From contig JAHABC010000004.1 of NCBI GenBank assembly GCA_018376535.1, positions 1 through 64,000 on the forward strand: 64,000 bases of DNA, read 5' to 3'. Below, one piece after another: positions 33,325 through 43,476 of the stretch; within the stretch, counting starts at the first letter, position 1; each line of letters starts with the position of its first letter. The notes under the pieces are model-generated. The model made no database searches and had not been told where the DNA came from. It worked only from the letters and a program-made list of their open reading frames with translations. The DNA comes from Ruminococcus sp. (lineage in GTDB: Bacteria > Bacillota > Clostridia > Oscillospirales > Ruminococcaceae). A program made the translations under genes and the position numbers.

Positions 33325-36300
33325 TTGAAAATAGGTGATTTCTTTAAGGAGTGGCAACTCCCAAATGATATAGCTAGTGGAGATATCTTAAACTTTGAGT
33401 ATAATCATGATTATACTACTTTGATAATTCATGCAAAATTCTTAAAACCAATACCATGTAAATCCATTGAACATCTTACTATGCTATTTTGTACCACCTA
33501 TAAGAATACTAATCTTTTTTGGCTAGATTGTAAATATCCTACAGATACTTTTACCATAGAATATTGTCACGAACTTATTAATAAGTTGCGTATGCAAGTT
33601 AGAACTATCAACGGATATTGTAACGGTTGTGATATCTTACAGAATGATAATCAATTGACTATTAAACTTAAACGTGGTGGTTTGGATTTCTTGCAACGTG
33701 AAAAGTTTCAAGAAAAGCTATCTAAACTTATTAAGAGTGAGTTTAATATCGATTTTAAAGTTAATCTATTAGATGATTTTAACCAACAAGAATATGAACA
33801 GTATCAAAAAGACGTTGATGCTAGAATGTTACAAACTTCTCAAGAATATCAACAGCAAATTAGTTCGGAACAACCACCTGTTAAGGTTGAAAGTATTCAA
33901 AGTAATGTGGAATATCATTTAGATTATAACAATAGTAATAGTTCGTCTTTGTTTGGCAAAAAGATATCTGGTAGACCTATATCTATGAATGAGGCTTATA
34001 CTCATATAGATGAAAATATTATAGTTTGTGGCGACGTTATTAGTACCGAAGTCACCGAAACTAAGAACGGTTCTACAATATTCACTTTCGACGTTACAGA
34101 TTATACTAATAGCATAAGTTGTAAAAAGTTTATCAATAAAGGTAGCATCGATATCGATATGGTAAAACAAGTTAAAATTGGAATTACTATATTAATCAGT
34201 GGTAAAATTAAATACGATACTTATTCTAAATGTTATATATTAACTCCTAGAAATATATCTATTACCGAAAAGAAGCAACGTGTAGATACATCTTCTGTTA
34301 AACGTGTAGAGTTGCATAATCATACTATTATGTCATCTATGGACGCATTAACTCCAGCATCGGAATTGGTAAAAAGAGCTTTCGAATGGGGACACAAGGC
34401 TATAGCCATTACCGACCATGGAAACGTACAATCTTTCCCAGAGGCTATGACCACTCTGCGTAAACTTAAAACCGATGATTTTAAGATAATCTACGGTTGC
34501 GAAGCCTATGTGGTAAACGATTTGGACTCCTTAATTATCATCAGTAAGAACGATAACAGAAATTTCGACGACGAAGTTATAATTTTCGATGTCGAAACTA
34601 CTGGCTTGAACTTCTTGGAAGATAGATTGATTGAAATAGGTGCAGTAAAATTAAAAAATATGCAAGTTGTGGATAAGTTCGATATTTTTGTAAATCCTGA
34701 AAGAAATATCCCTAGTAAAATTACCGAACTTACTAGCATTACCGACGATATGGTTAAAGATGCTCCTAAAACTAAAGAGGCTTTAGAAAAGTTCTTCGAG
34801 TTTTGTGGAGAAAATCCTGTACTTATTGCCCATAATGCATCTTTTGATACTACTATGATTGACAATTCTTGTAAAAGAGTAGGTCTATCAAAAGAGTATA
34901 CTTATATCGATACTTTAGTATTAGCACAATCTATAGTAACCGATATATCAAGATATAAGTTAAACTATCTGGTAAAGTACTTTAAGTTAGGAAAGTTTAA
35001 TCACCACCGAGCCTCAGACGATGCGTATATACTATCCAAAGTGTACATGGAACTCATTAAGTTGGCTACTAAACAAGATGGTATATCTACTTTGGGTGAT
35101 TTGTCTAAACTTGAAAAGAATATGCCTATAAAGAAAAAACCTATATATCATCAAATTATATTAGTTAAGAATAATACTGGCTTGAAAAATCTTTATAGGT
35201 TGGTATCGTTGTCCAATTTGGATTACTTCTATAAAAAACCTATAATGCCTAAATCTAAGTTGATGGAACTCCGTGAGGGTTTAATATTCGGAAGTGCTTG
35301 TGAGGCTGGAGAACTCTTTAATGCTGTATTAGAAGGAAAATCTCATGAAAAGTTAGTACATCTAGCTGAATTTTACGACTATTTGGAAATTCAACCTATT
35401 GGAAACAATCAATTTTTAATAGATGATGGAAACGTATCTAATGAGGAAGATTTAAAGAGGTTAAACAAGACTATCGTAGATTTGGGAGATGAGTTGAATA
35501 TTCCAGTAGTAGCAACTTGCGATGTCCATTTTATAGACCCTAAAGATGCTGTCTACAGAGCAATATTACAACATAATCTAAAGTTTAAAAGTTGCGATAA
35601 CCAACCACCTCTATACTTTAGAACTACTGACGAAATGCTTCAAGAGTTTGAATATCTTGGCAAGGATAAGGCTATGGAAATAGTAGTTACTAATACTAAC
35701 TTAATCGCCGATACTATTGAACGTATATATCCTATTCCAAATGGAACGTTTACTCCTAGTATGCCTAATGCTAATAATGATTTAAAACGCATTACTATGG
35801 AAAGAGCTAAGAGTATCTATGGTGACCCACTTCCAGAAATAGTTGAAAAACGTCTTGATAGAGAGTTGACATCTATTATTAATAACGGTTTCGCAGTACT
35901 ATATATGATAGCTCAAAAGTTGGTATACAACTCCGAAGAACATGGATACTTAGTAGGTTCAAGAGGTTCAGTAGGTTCATCATTTGTAGCCAATATGGCT
36001 GGTATATCGGAAGTAAATGCGTTAGTTCCGCACTATGTTTGTCCTAACTGTAAAAATAGCGAATTTATTATAGATGGTTCTTTTGGTTCTGGTTTCGATT
36101 TACCTCCTAAGAAGTGTCCAAAGTGTAACACGGACTATCGTAGAGATGGTCACGATATCCCATTTGAAACTTTTTTAGGGTTCAACGGCGACAAAGCCCC
36201 TGATATAGATTTAAACTTTTCGGGAGAGTATCAGTTTTACGCTCATAGATACACGGAAGAACTCTTTGGTAAAGACCATGTGTTTAAAGCAGGAACTATA

Positions 36301-37632
36301 TCCACGGTAGCAGAAAAGACTGCCTATGGATACGTTAAAGGCTACACTGAAGATAAAGGTGTTACTCTATGTCAAGCCGAAATGAATCGTTTGGCTCAAG
36401 GTTGTACTGGAGTAAAAAGAACCACTGGTCAACACCCTGGAGGTATGGTCGTAGTACCATCGGATTATGATGTATATGACTTCACACCAGTTCAACACCC
36501 TGCCGATGATAGTAATTCCGAAATTATTACCACTCACTTTGACTTTAACTCGCTACATGATACCATCTTAAAGTTAGACGAACTCGGTCACGATGTGCCT
36601 ACGCTATATAAACATCTTGAAGATATGACTGGCGTTAAAATTAAAGATGTTCCTACCAGTGATGAACAAGTGTACAAACTATTTACATCGCCTGAACCTT
36701 TGGGAATTACTCCTGATGATATTGGTGGCGTTCGCACTGGTACGTTAGCACTTCCAGAAATGGGTACTAACTTTGTACGTCAGATGCTTATAGATGCTCA
36801 ACCTAAAAACTTTAGCGATTTACTTCAAATTTCTGGACTTTCTCACGGTACAGACGTTTGGAACAATAACGCTCAAGATTTAATTAAAGAAAATGTATGT
36901 ACTATCAGTGAAGTTATAGGTACTCGTGATAGTATTATGACTTATTTAATATATCATGGTGTAGAACCGAACCTATCTTTTAAGATTATGGAAATTACTC
37001 GTAAAGGTAATGCTCCTAAACTTCTAACCGATGAGATGAAACAGACTATGTTAGACCATAACGTTCCTCAATGGTACATAGATAGTTGCTTAAAGATTAA
37101 GTATATGTTTCCAAAGGCTCATGCTGCTGCGTATGTAATATCGGCAGTAAAGTTGGGTTGGTATAAGATTTACTATCCAAAAGAGTTCTATGCTACCATG
37201 TTTACGGTTCGTGGCAAAGATTTAGACGCCGAAGTGGTTATGAAAGGTCATGAATTTGTAAAATCCAAACTAGAGGAACTTAGAAGTAAAGGTAATGAAA
37301 AAACTGCTAAAGATACTGGTTCTATTGATATTCTAATGCAAGTAGATGAAATGATGGCTCGTGGTATTGAGTTCTTGCCAGTGGATTTAATGAAATCTCA
37401 TTCACATAAGTACGTTATAGAAGATGGTAAGATTAGAATACCTTTTTCAGCTATAAATGGCATAGGCGAAAACGTTGCCGAAAGTATATATAACTCTGTA
37501 CATCAAGGAGATTTCATGTCTATTGAAGAACTTGAAAAACGTGGTGGTATAACGAAATCTACAATAGATACCCTTGATAGTATAGGTGCTTTGGGAAATA
37601 TACCTAAATCTGACCAACTATCTCTATTTTAG
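33325..37632 (+). CDS. polC: DNA polymerase III alpha subunit, PolC type
   Basis: A 1435-residue replicative polymerase of low-GC Gram-positives. Order: N-terminal domain, OB fold (about 210-320), PHP part 1 (about 325-400), inserted DEDD proofreading exonuclease starting D422-V-E424-TTG, PHP part 2, then the palm with catalytic D960-I-D962 after a zinc knuckle (C906, C909, C931, C934). The final five residues are QLSLF, the beta-clamp-binding motif. I chose TTG at 33325, 8 nt after SD AAGGAGTG, over TTG at 33319, which is too close to the SD. It is transcribed from its own promoter. Confidence 0.98.
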   Translation: MKIGDFFKEWQLPNDIASGDILNFEYNHDYTTLIIHAKFLKPIPCKSIEHLTMLFCTTYKNTNLFWLDCKYPTDTFTIEYCHELINKLRMQVRTINGYCNGCDILQNDNQLTIKLKRGGLDFLQREKFQEKLSKLIKSEFNIDFKVNLLDDFNQQEYEQYQKDVDARMLQTSQEYQQQISSEQPPVKVESIQSNVEYHLDYNNSNSSSLFGKKISGRPISMNEAYTHIDENIIVCGDVISTEVTETKNGSTIFTFDVTDYTNSISCKKFINKGSIDIDMVKQVKIGITILISGKIKYDTYSKCYILTPRNISITEKKQRVDTSSVKRVELHNHTIMSSMDALTPASELVKRAFEWGHKAIAITDHGNVQSFPEAMTTLRKLKTDDFKIIYGCEAYVVNDLDSLIIISKNDNRNFDDEVIIFDVETTGLNFLEDRLIEIGAVKLKNMQVVDKFDIFVNPERNIPSKITELTSITDDMVKDAPKTKEALEKFFEFCGENPVLIAHNASFDTTMIDNSCKRVGLSKEYTYIDTLVLAQSIVTDISRYKLNYLVKYFKLGKFNHHRASDDAYILSKVYMELIKLATKQDGISTLGDLSKLEKNMPIKKKPIYHQIILVKNNTGLKNLYRLVSLSNLDYFYKKPIMPKSKLMELREGLIFGSACEAGELFNAVLEGKSHEKLVHLAEFYDYLEIQPIGNNQFLIDDGNVSNEEDLKRLNKTIVDLGDELNIPVVATCDVHFIDPKDAVYRAILQHNLKFKSCDNQPPLYFRTTDEMLQEFEYLGKDKAMEIVVTNTNLIADTIERIYPIPNGTFTPSMPNANNDLKRITMERAKSIYGDPLPEIVEKRLDRELTSIINNGFAVLYMIAQKLVYNSEEHGYLVGSRGSVGSSFVANMAGISEVNALVPHYVCPNCKNSEFIIDGSFGSGFDLPPKKCPKCNTDYRRDGHDIPFETFLGFNGDKAPDIDLNFSGEYQFYAHRYTEELFGKDHVFKAGTISTVAEKTAYGYVKGYTEDKGVTLCQAEMNRLAQGCTGVKRTTGQHPGGMVVVPSDYDVYDFTPVQHPADDSNSEIITTHFDFNSLHDTILKLDELGHDVPTLYKHLEDMTGVKIKDVPTSDEQVYKLFTSPEPLGITPDDIGGVRTGTLALPEMGTNFVRQMLIDAQPKNFSDLLQISGLSHGTDVWNNNAQDLIKENVCTISEVIGTRDSIMTYLIYHGVEPNLSFKIMEITRKGNAPKLLTDEMKQTMLDHNVPQWYIDSCLKIKYMFPKAHAAAYVISAVKLGWYKIYYPKEFYATMFTVRGKDLDAEVVMKGHEFVKSKLEELRSKGNEKTAKDTGSIDILMQVDEMMARGIEFLPVDLMKSHSHKYVIEDGKIRIPFSAINGIGENVAESIYNSVHQGDFMSIEELEKRGGITKSTIDTLDSIGALGNIPKSDQLSLF

Positions 37633-37643
37633 AATATTTTGTC

Positions 37644-37692
37644 TTGACTTTTTGCTAATAGTGTGATATCATAGTATCATGGTAGCACACTA
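37644..37692 (+). promoter_or_regulatory. his operon promoter with overlapping inverted repeat
   Basis: A -35 TTGACT (37644-37649), 17-nt spacer and -10 TATCAT (37667-37672). An inverted repeat TAGTGTG (37659-37665) with CACACTA (37686-37692) brackets the -10 and the expected start site, as a repressor operator would. The leader to hisZ also has a small ATGGT/ACCAT hairpin near 37722-37736. I see no T-box specifier or His-rich leader peptide. Confidence 0.6.
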
Positions 37693-37761
37693 AAGCGTTA
37701 CTTATTATCTTTAATTATATCATGGTTTTTGACCATTATTTATACGGAAAGGATTTTTTTA

Positions 37762-38952
37762 ATGAAAAATTACGATACTATTACTCCAGAAGGTACTAAA
37801 GACCTCCTTTTTAACGAGTGCGTCGCTAGACGTAATGTAGAAGATAATATCCATAAAATTTTTAAACAACGTGGATATACTGAAATAATTACTCCAGGGT
37901 TAGAGTTCTTTGATGTTTTTAATCTAAATTCAAGGCACTTTCCTCAAGAAAATATGTACAAACTTGTGGATAACAAGGGCAGACTTTTAGTTCTACGTCC
38001 TGATAGCACTATGCCTATAGCTAGAGTCGTCGCTACTAGATTAAAAGACGCTATTCTTCCTTTAAGATTGTATTATAATCAATGTGTATATAATATTAGT
38101 CCTCAACTTAGGGGTAGAAGCGACCAAGTGGTTCAAGCAGGTATTGAGTTAATTGGTTCATCGTCTAATATGTCCGACCTTGAAGTTATCGGCATGGCTA
38201 TAGATGTCCTAGATACTTGCAGTGATGGAAGTTATTCACTTGAAATAGGTGATAGTGGTATCTTTAAAGAGTTAGTAGCTGAACTTAACGTATCTGATGA
38301 TATGAAAGAAAATATTCGTTATCTAATTGAACAGAAAAACTATCCTGCACTTAACGACCTACTTGATACTATTGGTGATAGTAAAATTACTAAATCTTTG
38401 AAAAAACTTCCTAGATTGTTCGGTAATGCTGACGTTTTAGATAAGGCATCTAACCTATTTACTAACAAACAAATAGATATGTACCTTACAGATTTAAAGG
38501 CTGTATATGAAAATATTAAGCAACTATATCCAGATGCTCACGTTAGCATAGATTTAGGTATGGTAAATCGTGCAGATTACTATACTGGCGTTATAATTAA
38601 AGGCTATGTTGAGGGTTGTGGTGATGAGGTTCTATCTGGTGGTAGATACGATAAACTTATATCCGAATTTGGCTACGATGTCCCTGCTACTGGTTTTGCT
38701 GTAAATGTAGATGCTATATCTCAAATGATTGCTAAAAAGAAGTCTGTTACAAATACTCCTGTAGATGTTATTATCTTTGCTGAAAGTGGCTTTGAAATGA
38801 AAGCTATGAAAGTCGCTCAAGATATGAGAAAACAAGGTCTTAACGTTGAAAACTCTTTCATTGATGACCTTGAAAGCGTTCGTGAATACGCTTGTGAAAA
38901 GAAAATTCCTAAAATTATGATTATCAATGAAGATGTTACGGAGGTTCAATAA
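37762..38952 (+). CDS. hisZ: ATP phosphoribosyltransferase regulatory subunit
   Basis: A 396-residue paralogue of histidyl-tRNA synthetase that lacks aminoacylation and makes short HisG active and feedback-sensitive. It has class II-like motifs: GTKDLL at the start, LRPDSTMPIARV (motif 2-like region) and SGGRYDKLISEFG (motif 3-like). I took ATG at 37762, behind SD GGAAAGG, over an upstream in-frame start. The stop is one base before the ATG of hisG. Confidence 0.95.
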   Translation: MKNYDTITPEGTKDLLFNECVARRNVEDNIHKIFKQRGYTEIITPGLEFFDVFNLNSRHFPQENMYKLVDNKGRLLVLRPDSTMPIARVVATRLKDAILPLRLYYNQCVYNISPQLRGRSDQVVQAGIELIGSSSNMSDLEVIGMAIDVLDTCSDGSYSLEIGDSGIFKELVAELNVSDDMKENIRYLIEQKNYPALNDLLDTIGDSKITKSLKKLPRLFGNADVLDKASNLFTNKQIDMYLTDLKAVYENIKQLYPDAHVSIDLGMVNRADYYTGVIIKGYVEGCGDEVLSGGRYDKLISEFGYDVPATGFAVNVDAISQMIAKKKSVTNTPVDVIIFAESGFEMKAMKVAQDMRKQGLNVENSFIDDLESVREYACEKKIPKIMIINEDVTEVQ

Positions 38953-38953
38953 T

Positions 38954-39583
38954 ATGTCTAAACCATTAAGAATTGCTCTTACTAAGGGCAGATTGGAAAA
39001 GGATACTATAGGTTTGTTGGAAAAGTTAGGTTTCGATTGTACTGCCGTTCGTGAAAAGGGTAGAAAGTTAATCTTACCTATTCCAGATGCTAATTTGGAA
39101 GTCGTTCTTGCTAAGGCTATGGACGTAATTACCTATGTCGACAGAGGCGTTTGTGACTTAGGTGTTGTAGGTAAAGATACCATCATGGAAAGTAATGGCA
39201 GATTTTACGAACTCGTGGACTTAGGTTTCGGACGTTGCAAATTTGCCCTTGCTGGTAAAAAAGGCGTGGATTTCTATGAGGGTTTTGGTGTTAAAACTGT
39301 AGCTACTAAGTATCCAAACGTTACTAGAAACTTCTTTGAGGGCAAAGGCATGGACATTGATATCGTTAAGATTGAGGGTTCTGTTGAACTTGCTCCACTA
39401 CTAGACCTTGCTAATGGTATTGTAGATATCGTTGAAACTGGTACTACTCTAAAAGAAAACGGTCTTGAAGTGTATGAAGATGTTGCTCCAATATCTGCTA
39501 GATTAATCGCTAATACCGTATCTTTGAAACTTCGTCAAAATGAGATTGAAAGTCTTATCGATTTAATTGAAAGTAAACTATAA
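38954..39583 (+). CDS. hisG: ATP phosphoribosyltransferase, short form
   Basis: A 209-residue HisG-S, the first committed step of histidine synthesis (ATP + PRPP). It starts LRIALTKGRLEKDT; DLGVVGKDTI and the PRPP-loop region DIVETGTTLKENGL follow. It lacks the ACT-like regulatory C-terminus of long HisG, which fits the adjacent hisZ. ATG at 38954 was chosen over an in-frame start inside hisZ. Confidence 0.97.
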   Translation: MSKPLRIALTKGRLEKDTIGLLEKLGFDCTAVREKGRKLILPIPDANLEVVLAKAMDVITYVDRGVCDLGVVGKDTIMESNGRFYELVDLGFGRCKFALAGKKGVDFYEGFGVKTVATKYPNVTRNFFEGKGMDIDIVKIEGSVELAPLLDLANGIVDIVETGTTLKENGLEVYEDVAPISARLIANTVSLKLRQNEIESLIDLIESKL

Positions 39584-39607
39584 TTCTATTGAAAGGATAA
39601 TGTTATT

Positions 39608-40897
39608 ATGTTAAAAAGAATATATGCCAATGGCTCTGCTGAATATGAGTTTATGAAACAACTTCAAAAAAGAAACGGCGAAACCGATAAAAAAATTACT
39701 GAAATAGTAAATGATATCATTGAAAACGTTCGTAATAACGGTGACAAGGCTATCAATGATTATACTCTAAAGTTCGATGGTAAACTTCCTAAATACTATG
39801 AAGTTCCTAGAGATGTTATTAATGACGCTCTTACTGAGGCTGACCAAGATTTCGTAAATGCTCTTTTGAACGCTATCGAAAATATTAGAGATTTCCACCA
39901 AAGACAAGTTGAACAAAGTTATATCAATCCAAAAGATAACGGCGTCATATTAGGTCAAAGAGTTAGAGGTCTTGAACGTGTAGGTCTATACGTTCCAGGG
40001 GGTACTGCTGCATATCCATCTAGCGTACTTATGAACGCCGTTCCCGCTAAGATTGCTGGTGTTAAAGAAATAATTATGGTTACTCCTCCACTTAAAGATG
40101 GTACTCCTAATAAGGATATATTAGTCGCTGCTGCTCTATGTGGTGTGGATAGAATCTTTATGTGTGGTGGTGCTCAAGCTATCAGTGGATTAGCTTTCGG
40201 TACTGAACAAATTCCTAGAGTGGATAAGATTGTTGGTCCTGGTAATATATTCGTAGCTACTGCGAAAAAACTTCTATATGGTCAAGTGGATATCGATATG
40301 ATTGCTGGCCCTAGTGAAGTTCTAGTTATGGCAGATAGCTCAGCAAATCCAAAGTATGTTGGTGCAGACTTGATGTCACAAGCTGAACACGATAAGATGG
40401 CATCTGCTATACTTGTTACCACTTGTGAAGATTTAGTAGATAAGGTTGATGCTGAAATTCAACGTCAAATGGAATACCTTTCAAGAAAAGAAATCATAGC
40501 AACTTCTATTGAAAACTATGGAGTGGCTTTAATCTGCGATACTAAAGAAAAAGCTATCGAACTAGCTAACATGATTGCTCCTGAACACTTGGAAGTCTTA
40601 ATGGAAAATCCTCTTGAATACATAGGCAAGTTAGATAATGCAGGTTCTGTATTCTTAGGTCAATACGCTTCCGAACCTCTTGGAGATTATTATGCTGGTC
40701 CTAACCACGTTTTACCAACTAGTGGTACTGCTAGATTTTTCTCTCCATTAAGTGTTAAGAGTTTCTATAAACGTTCAAGTTACATCTACTATACAGAGGA
40801 CGCTCTTAAAGATGCTAAAGATGATATCATATTAATAGCAAATCGTGAAGGCTTGACTGCTCACGCTAATGCAATAGCAGTTCGCTTTGAAGATTAA
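39608..40897 (+). CDS. hisD: Histidinol dehydrogenase
   Basis: A 429-residue zinc enzyme carrying out the last two oxidations to histidine. RVGLYVPGGTAAYPSSVLMN, IDMIAGPSEVLVMAD and LMSQAEHD (Gln/His metal ligands), plus the late GPNHVLPTSGTARF, are all diagnostic. SD GAAAGG precedes the ATG. Normal length. Confidence 0.98.
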   Translation: MLKRIYANGSAEYEFMKQLQKRNGETDKKITEIVNDIIENVRNNGDKAINDYTLKFDGKLPKYYEVPRDVINDALTEADQDFVNALLNAIENIRDFHQRQVEQSYINPKDNGVILGQRVRGLERVGLYVPGGTAAYPSSVLMNAVPAKIAGVKEIIMVTPPLKDGTPNKDILVAAALCGVDRIFMCGGAQAISGLAFGTEQIPRVDKIVGPGNIFVATAKKLLYGQVDIDMIAGPSEVLVMADSSANPKYVGADLMSQAEHDKMASAILVTTCEDLVDKVDAEIQRQMEYLSRKEIIATSIENYGVALICDTKEKAIELANMIAPEHLEVLMENPLEYIGKLDNAGSVFLGQYASEPLGDYYAGPNHVLPTSGTARFFSPLSVKSFYKRSSYIYYTEDALKDAKDDIILIANREGLTAHANAIAVRFED

Positions 40898-40905
40898 TCT
40901 GTACT

Positions 40906-41025
40906 ATGCAAGTCTTAAAAGAGTATACTATTGAATATCTAAAAAGTGTTGCCCAACTTATATACAGTATAGATATACTAATAAGTATATTCTTTATAGC
41001 TATAGGATTAATATTTAAAAAATAA
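40906..41025 (+). CDS. Possible 39-aa membrane peptide
   Basis: A short frame begins MQVLKEYTIEYL, continues with a hydrophobic helix rich in Ile (SIDILISIFFIAIGLIF) and ends KK. It fills the otherwise empty gap between hisD and the epimerase gene, but no SD precedes it. It may be a real small membrane protein or chance. Confidence 0.22.
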   Translation: MQVLKEYTIEYLKSVAQLIYSIDILISIFFIAIGLIFKK

Positions 41026-41071
41026 TGAATAGCTAGTTTTATATAAAAATAAAAGGAAGTGATTAACAATA

Positions 41072-41971
41072 ATGAAGATTTTGGTTACAGGTGGAACTGT
41101 ATTTGTTAGTAGATTTGTTGCATCGTACTTTGTAAATAAAAATTATGAAGTGTATGTTTTAAATCGAAATACTAAATCTCAAGTAGATGGAGTTAATCTA
41201 ATATGTGCAGATAGAAACAGTCTAAAAGATACTCTAAAATCTTATAGTTTCGATGCAGTAGTAGATGTTTGTGGATATAATAAAATGGATATTGAAAATC
41301 TACTTAGTGGATTAAATCCAGTTGAAAAGTATGTTTTTATAAGTTCGTCATCAGTATATCCTGAAACTAATGTTCAGCCATTTAAGGAAAATCAGCCAAT
41401 TGGAAAAAATTCTATATGGGGTGATTATGGCTTTAATAAAGTACAAGCTGAACAATATCTATTAAGCAAATATCCAGATGCTTATATTTTAAGACCTCCA
41501 TATTTATATGGACCTATGCAAAATGTTTATAGAGAACCTTTCGTTTTCGATTGTGCTTTGCTAAATAGAAAGTTTTACATTCCAAAAGATGGTTCTATGA
41601 AGTTGCAATTTTTTCATGTGGAAGATTTATGTAAGATTATTGAAATTATTTTAGAAAAAACTCCAAAAGAACATATTTTGAATGTTGGCAATAATGATAT
41701 AATTGATATTAATACATTCGTTGAAATATGTTATCAAGTAGTAGGTTCTAAACTTGAAAAAGTATATATAAATAATCATGATAATCAAAGAGATTATTTT
41801 AGCTTTTATGATTATAAATATATCTTAGATGTTTCTAAGCAAAATGAAATACTATCTAATACTATTAATATAAAAGATGGCTTAAAACAATCTTTTGATT
41901 GGTATATAAATCATAAAGATGATGTCATTAAAAAAGATTATATTAAGTTTATAGATGAAAATTTTATATAA
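41072..41971 (+). CDS. NAD-dependent epimerase/dehydratase (extended SDR)
   Basis: A 299-residue extended short-chain dehydrogenase/reductase-like protein. The dinucleotide motif is atypical, GGTVFVSR, instead of TGxxGxxG. Then come VVDVCGYNK, YVFISSSSVY with the Ser, and YGFNKVQAE, in which the usual YxxxK Tyr is replaced in spacing by Y-GFN-K. LRPPYLYGP matches sugar epimerases/reductases. The product is not predictable. It lies within the his operon and reads into hisC: the SD of hisC is at its very end. Its codon use looks more AT-biased than its his neighbours. Confidence 0.75.
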   Translation: MKILVTGGTVFVSRFVASYFVNKNYEVYVLNRNTKSQVDGVNLICADRNSLKDTLKSYSFDAVVDVCGYNKMDIENLLSGLNPVEKYVFISSSSVYPETNVQPFKENQPIGKNSIWGDYGFNKVQAEQYLLSKYPDAYILRPPYLYGPMQNVYREPFVFDCALLNRKFYIPKDGSMKLQFFHVEDLCKIIEIILEKTPKEHILNVGNNDIIDINTFVEICYQVVGSKLEKVYINNHDNQRDYFSFYDYKYILDVSKQNEILSNTINIKDGLKQSFDWYINHKDDVIKKDYIKFIDENFI

Positions 41972-41987
41972 GGAGTATTACCAAAAA

Positions 41988-43052
41988 ATGTATGAGCTAA
42001 ATAAAAAAATATCAAACTTAGAGCCTTACAAGGCTATTGAGGGAGATTATAAAATCCGTTTAGATGCTAATGAAAGTTGTTTTAATCTTGATGAAACTAT
42101 GTTACAAGAAGTATCTAAAGCAGTATCTAAGGTCGCTTTTAATAGATATCCAGATTGGTCTGCAAAAGAACCTATCAAGGCGTTTGCTAATCTTTATGGC
42201 TTAAACGAAAACTTGATTACTGCAGGTAACGGCTCAGATGAGTTGATATCTATTATTGAAAGCTGTTTCCTTGAAACTAATGATACTATCGTTACCCTAT
42301 CAAACGATTTTTCAATGTATGCTTTCTACAGTAGTCTATATGAAACTAATGTTGAAGTCTTTCAAAAAGAAGAAAATCTTACCATAAATGTAGATAAATT
42401 AATTCAATTCTGCTTGGATAAAAATGCTAGGGCTTTGATATTCTCTAACCCATGCAACCCAACTTCTTTAGGCTTGGATAAGGTTGAAGTTAGAAAGATT
42501 TTGAAATCTTTACCAGATTGTTTAGTAATCTTAGATGAGGCTTATATGGACTTTTGGAAAAATCAATCCATGTTGGGAGAAATTCAAAATTATGATAACT
42601 GCATAATATTAAAAACTTGCTCCAAAGCGTTAGGATTGGCTTCCATTAGAATGGGTTTCGCTATAGCTAGTGAAAAGATTACTAATGCTCTAAAGAGTGT
42701 TAAATCTCCATATAATACCGATAGCGTATCACAAGCGATAGTTACTACAGTACTATCCAATAAGTTCTACGTGGATATTCATACTAATCAAATTATAGAA
42801 AACATTAAAGAGTTTAAAAATGATATCTTAAAGTTACAAGAAAAGTACCCAGATGTTTTAGAAGAGGTATATCCATCAGTTACAAACTTTGTATTTATTA
42901 AAACTCCTTATGATGAGGTTATCTTTAACAAGATGTTTGAACACTCCATAGCTATTAGACGCTTTAAAGGATATCTTAGAATTAATACTGGCACTAAGTA
43001 TGAAAATGCAGAAGTTCTAAAGGTTCTTGAAGAAATTATATCTAAACTATAG
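41988..43052 (+). CDS. hisC: Histidinol-phosphate aminotransferase
   Basis: A 354-residue fold-type I PLP aminotransferase. IRLDANESCF at the N-terminus, VLSNDFSMY-like substrate region, FSNPCNPTS, ILDEAYMDF and TCSKALGLASIRMGF, with the PLP lysine in CSKALG, fit HisC. I chose ATG at 41988 with SD AAGGAG over an earlier in-frame ATG at 41955, which lies within the epimerase gene. Confidence 0.93.
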   Translation: MYELNKKISNLEPYKAIEGDYKIRLDANESCFNLDETMLQEVSKAVSKVAFNRYPDWSAKEPIKAFANLYGLNENLITAGNGSDELISIIESCFLETNDTIVTLSNDFSMYAFYSSLYETNVEVFQKEENLTINVDKLIQFCLDKNARALIFSNPCNPTSLGLDKVEVRKILKSLPDCLVILDEAYMDFWKNQSMLGEIQNYDNCIILKTCSKALGLASIRMGFAIASEKITNALKSVKSPYNTDSVSQAIVTTVLSNKFYVDIHTNQIIENIKEFKNDILKLQEKYPDVLEEVYPSVTNFVFIKTPYDEVIFNKMFEHSIAIRRFKGYLRINTGTKYENAEVLKVLEEIISKL

Positions 43053-43061
43053 TTAATAATT

Positions 43062-43463
43062 ATGAAACGCAACAAAACTTGGGATTTTGAAGAAATGGTC
43101 GCTATGGTAGATATCTATATGCGACACAAAAACGGTACTAATACTAGAACTCTAAAAGAAGATTTAGAAGATTTATCAATTGCCTTAAATAAACGTGCTG
43201 ATATGTTAGGTATCGAAAAGGGAGAGAACTATCGCAACTACAATGGTATGAATATGATATATCACAACCTTATGAGTGCTGACACTAATGGCGAAAAAGG
43301 TCTTAGAAATGGTAGCAAATTGATGTTGAAAGTATTGGATTTCTACAAGGAACATCATGCAGAGTTTGAAACTCTTTTGAAACATTTTAATGATAATTAT
43401 TCTAACTATTTTATTTGTATGATATCTTTTGTGAGTGCTTTACTCATACATAAACTAAATTAG
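43062..43463 (+). CDS. Orphan domain resembling N-terminus of HNH restriction proteins
   Basis: A 133-residue protein with the pattern TWDFEEMVAMVDIYMRHKNG, then LSIALNKRADMLG, YRNYNGMNMIYHNLMS and later HHAEFETLL. The combination W-x4-E ... Y, L-S-x2-L-N and RN-x-NG-x-x-x-K/H-like blocks resembles the DNA-binding-like domain found before HNH nuclease domains in some restriction enzymes. No nuclease part is present. SD is weak. It is wedged between hisC and hisB; a stand-alone regulator or a leftover fragment are both possible. Confidence 0.5.
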   Translation: MKRNKTWDFEEMVAMVDIYMRHKNGTNTRTLKEDLEDLSIALNKRADMLGIEKGENYRNYNGMNMIYHNLMSADTNGEKGLRNGSKLMLKVLDFYKEHHAEFETLLKHFNDNYSNYFICMISFVSALLIHKLN

Positions 43464-43476
43464 GAGGGTTAATATT

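Noticed and set aside
37680..37761. T-box riboswitch upstream of hisZ
   Set aside because: No T-box sequence, specifier loop or terminator/antiterminator pair is visible in the short leader.
40866..41069. 67-aa minus-strand ORF after hisD
   Set aside because: It overlaps the hisD end, has no SD and no recognisable domain.
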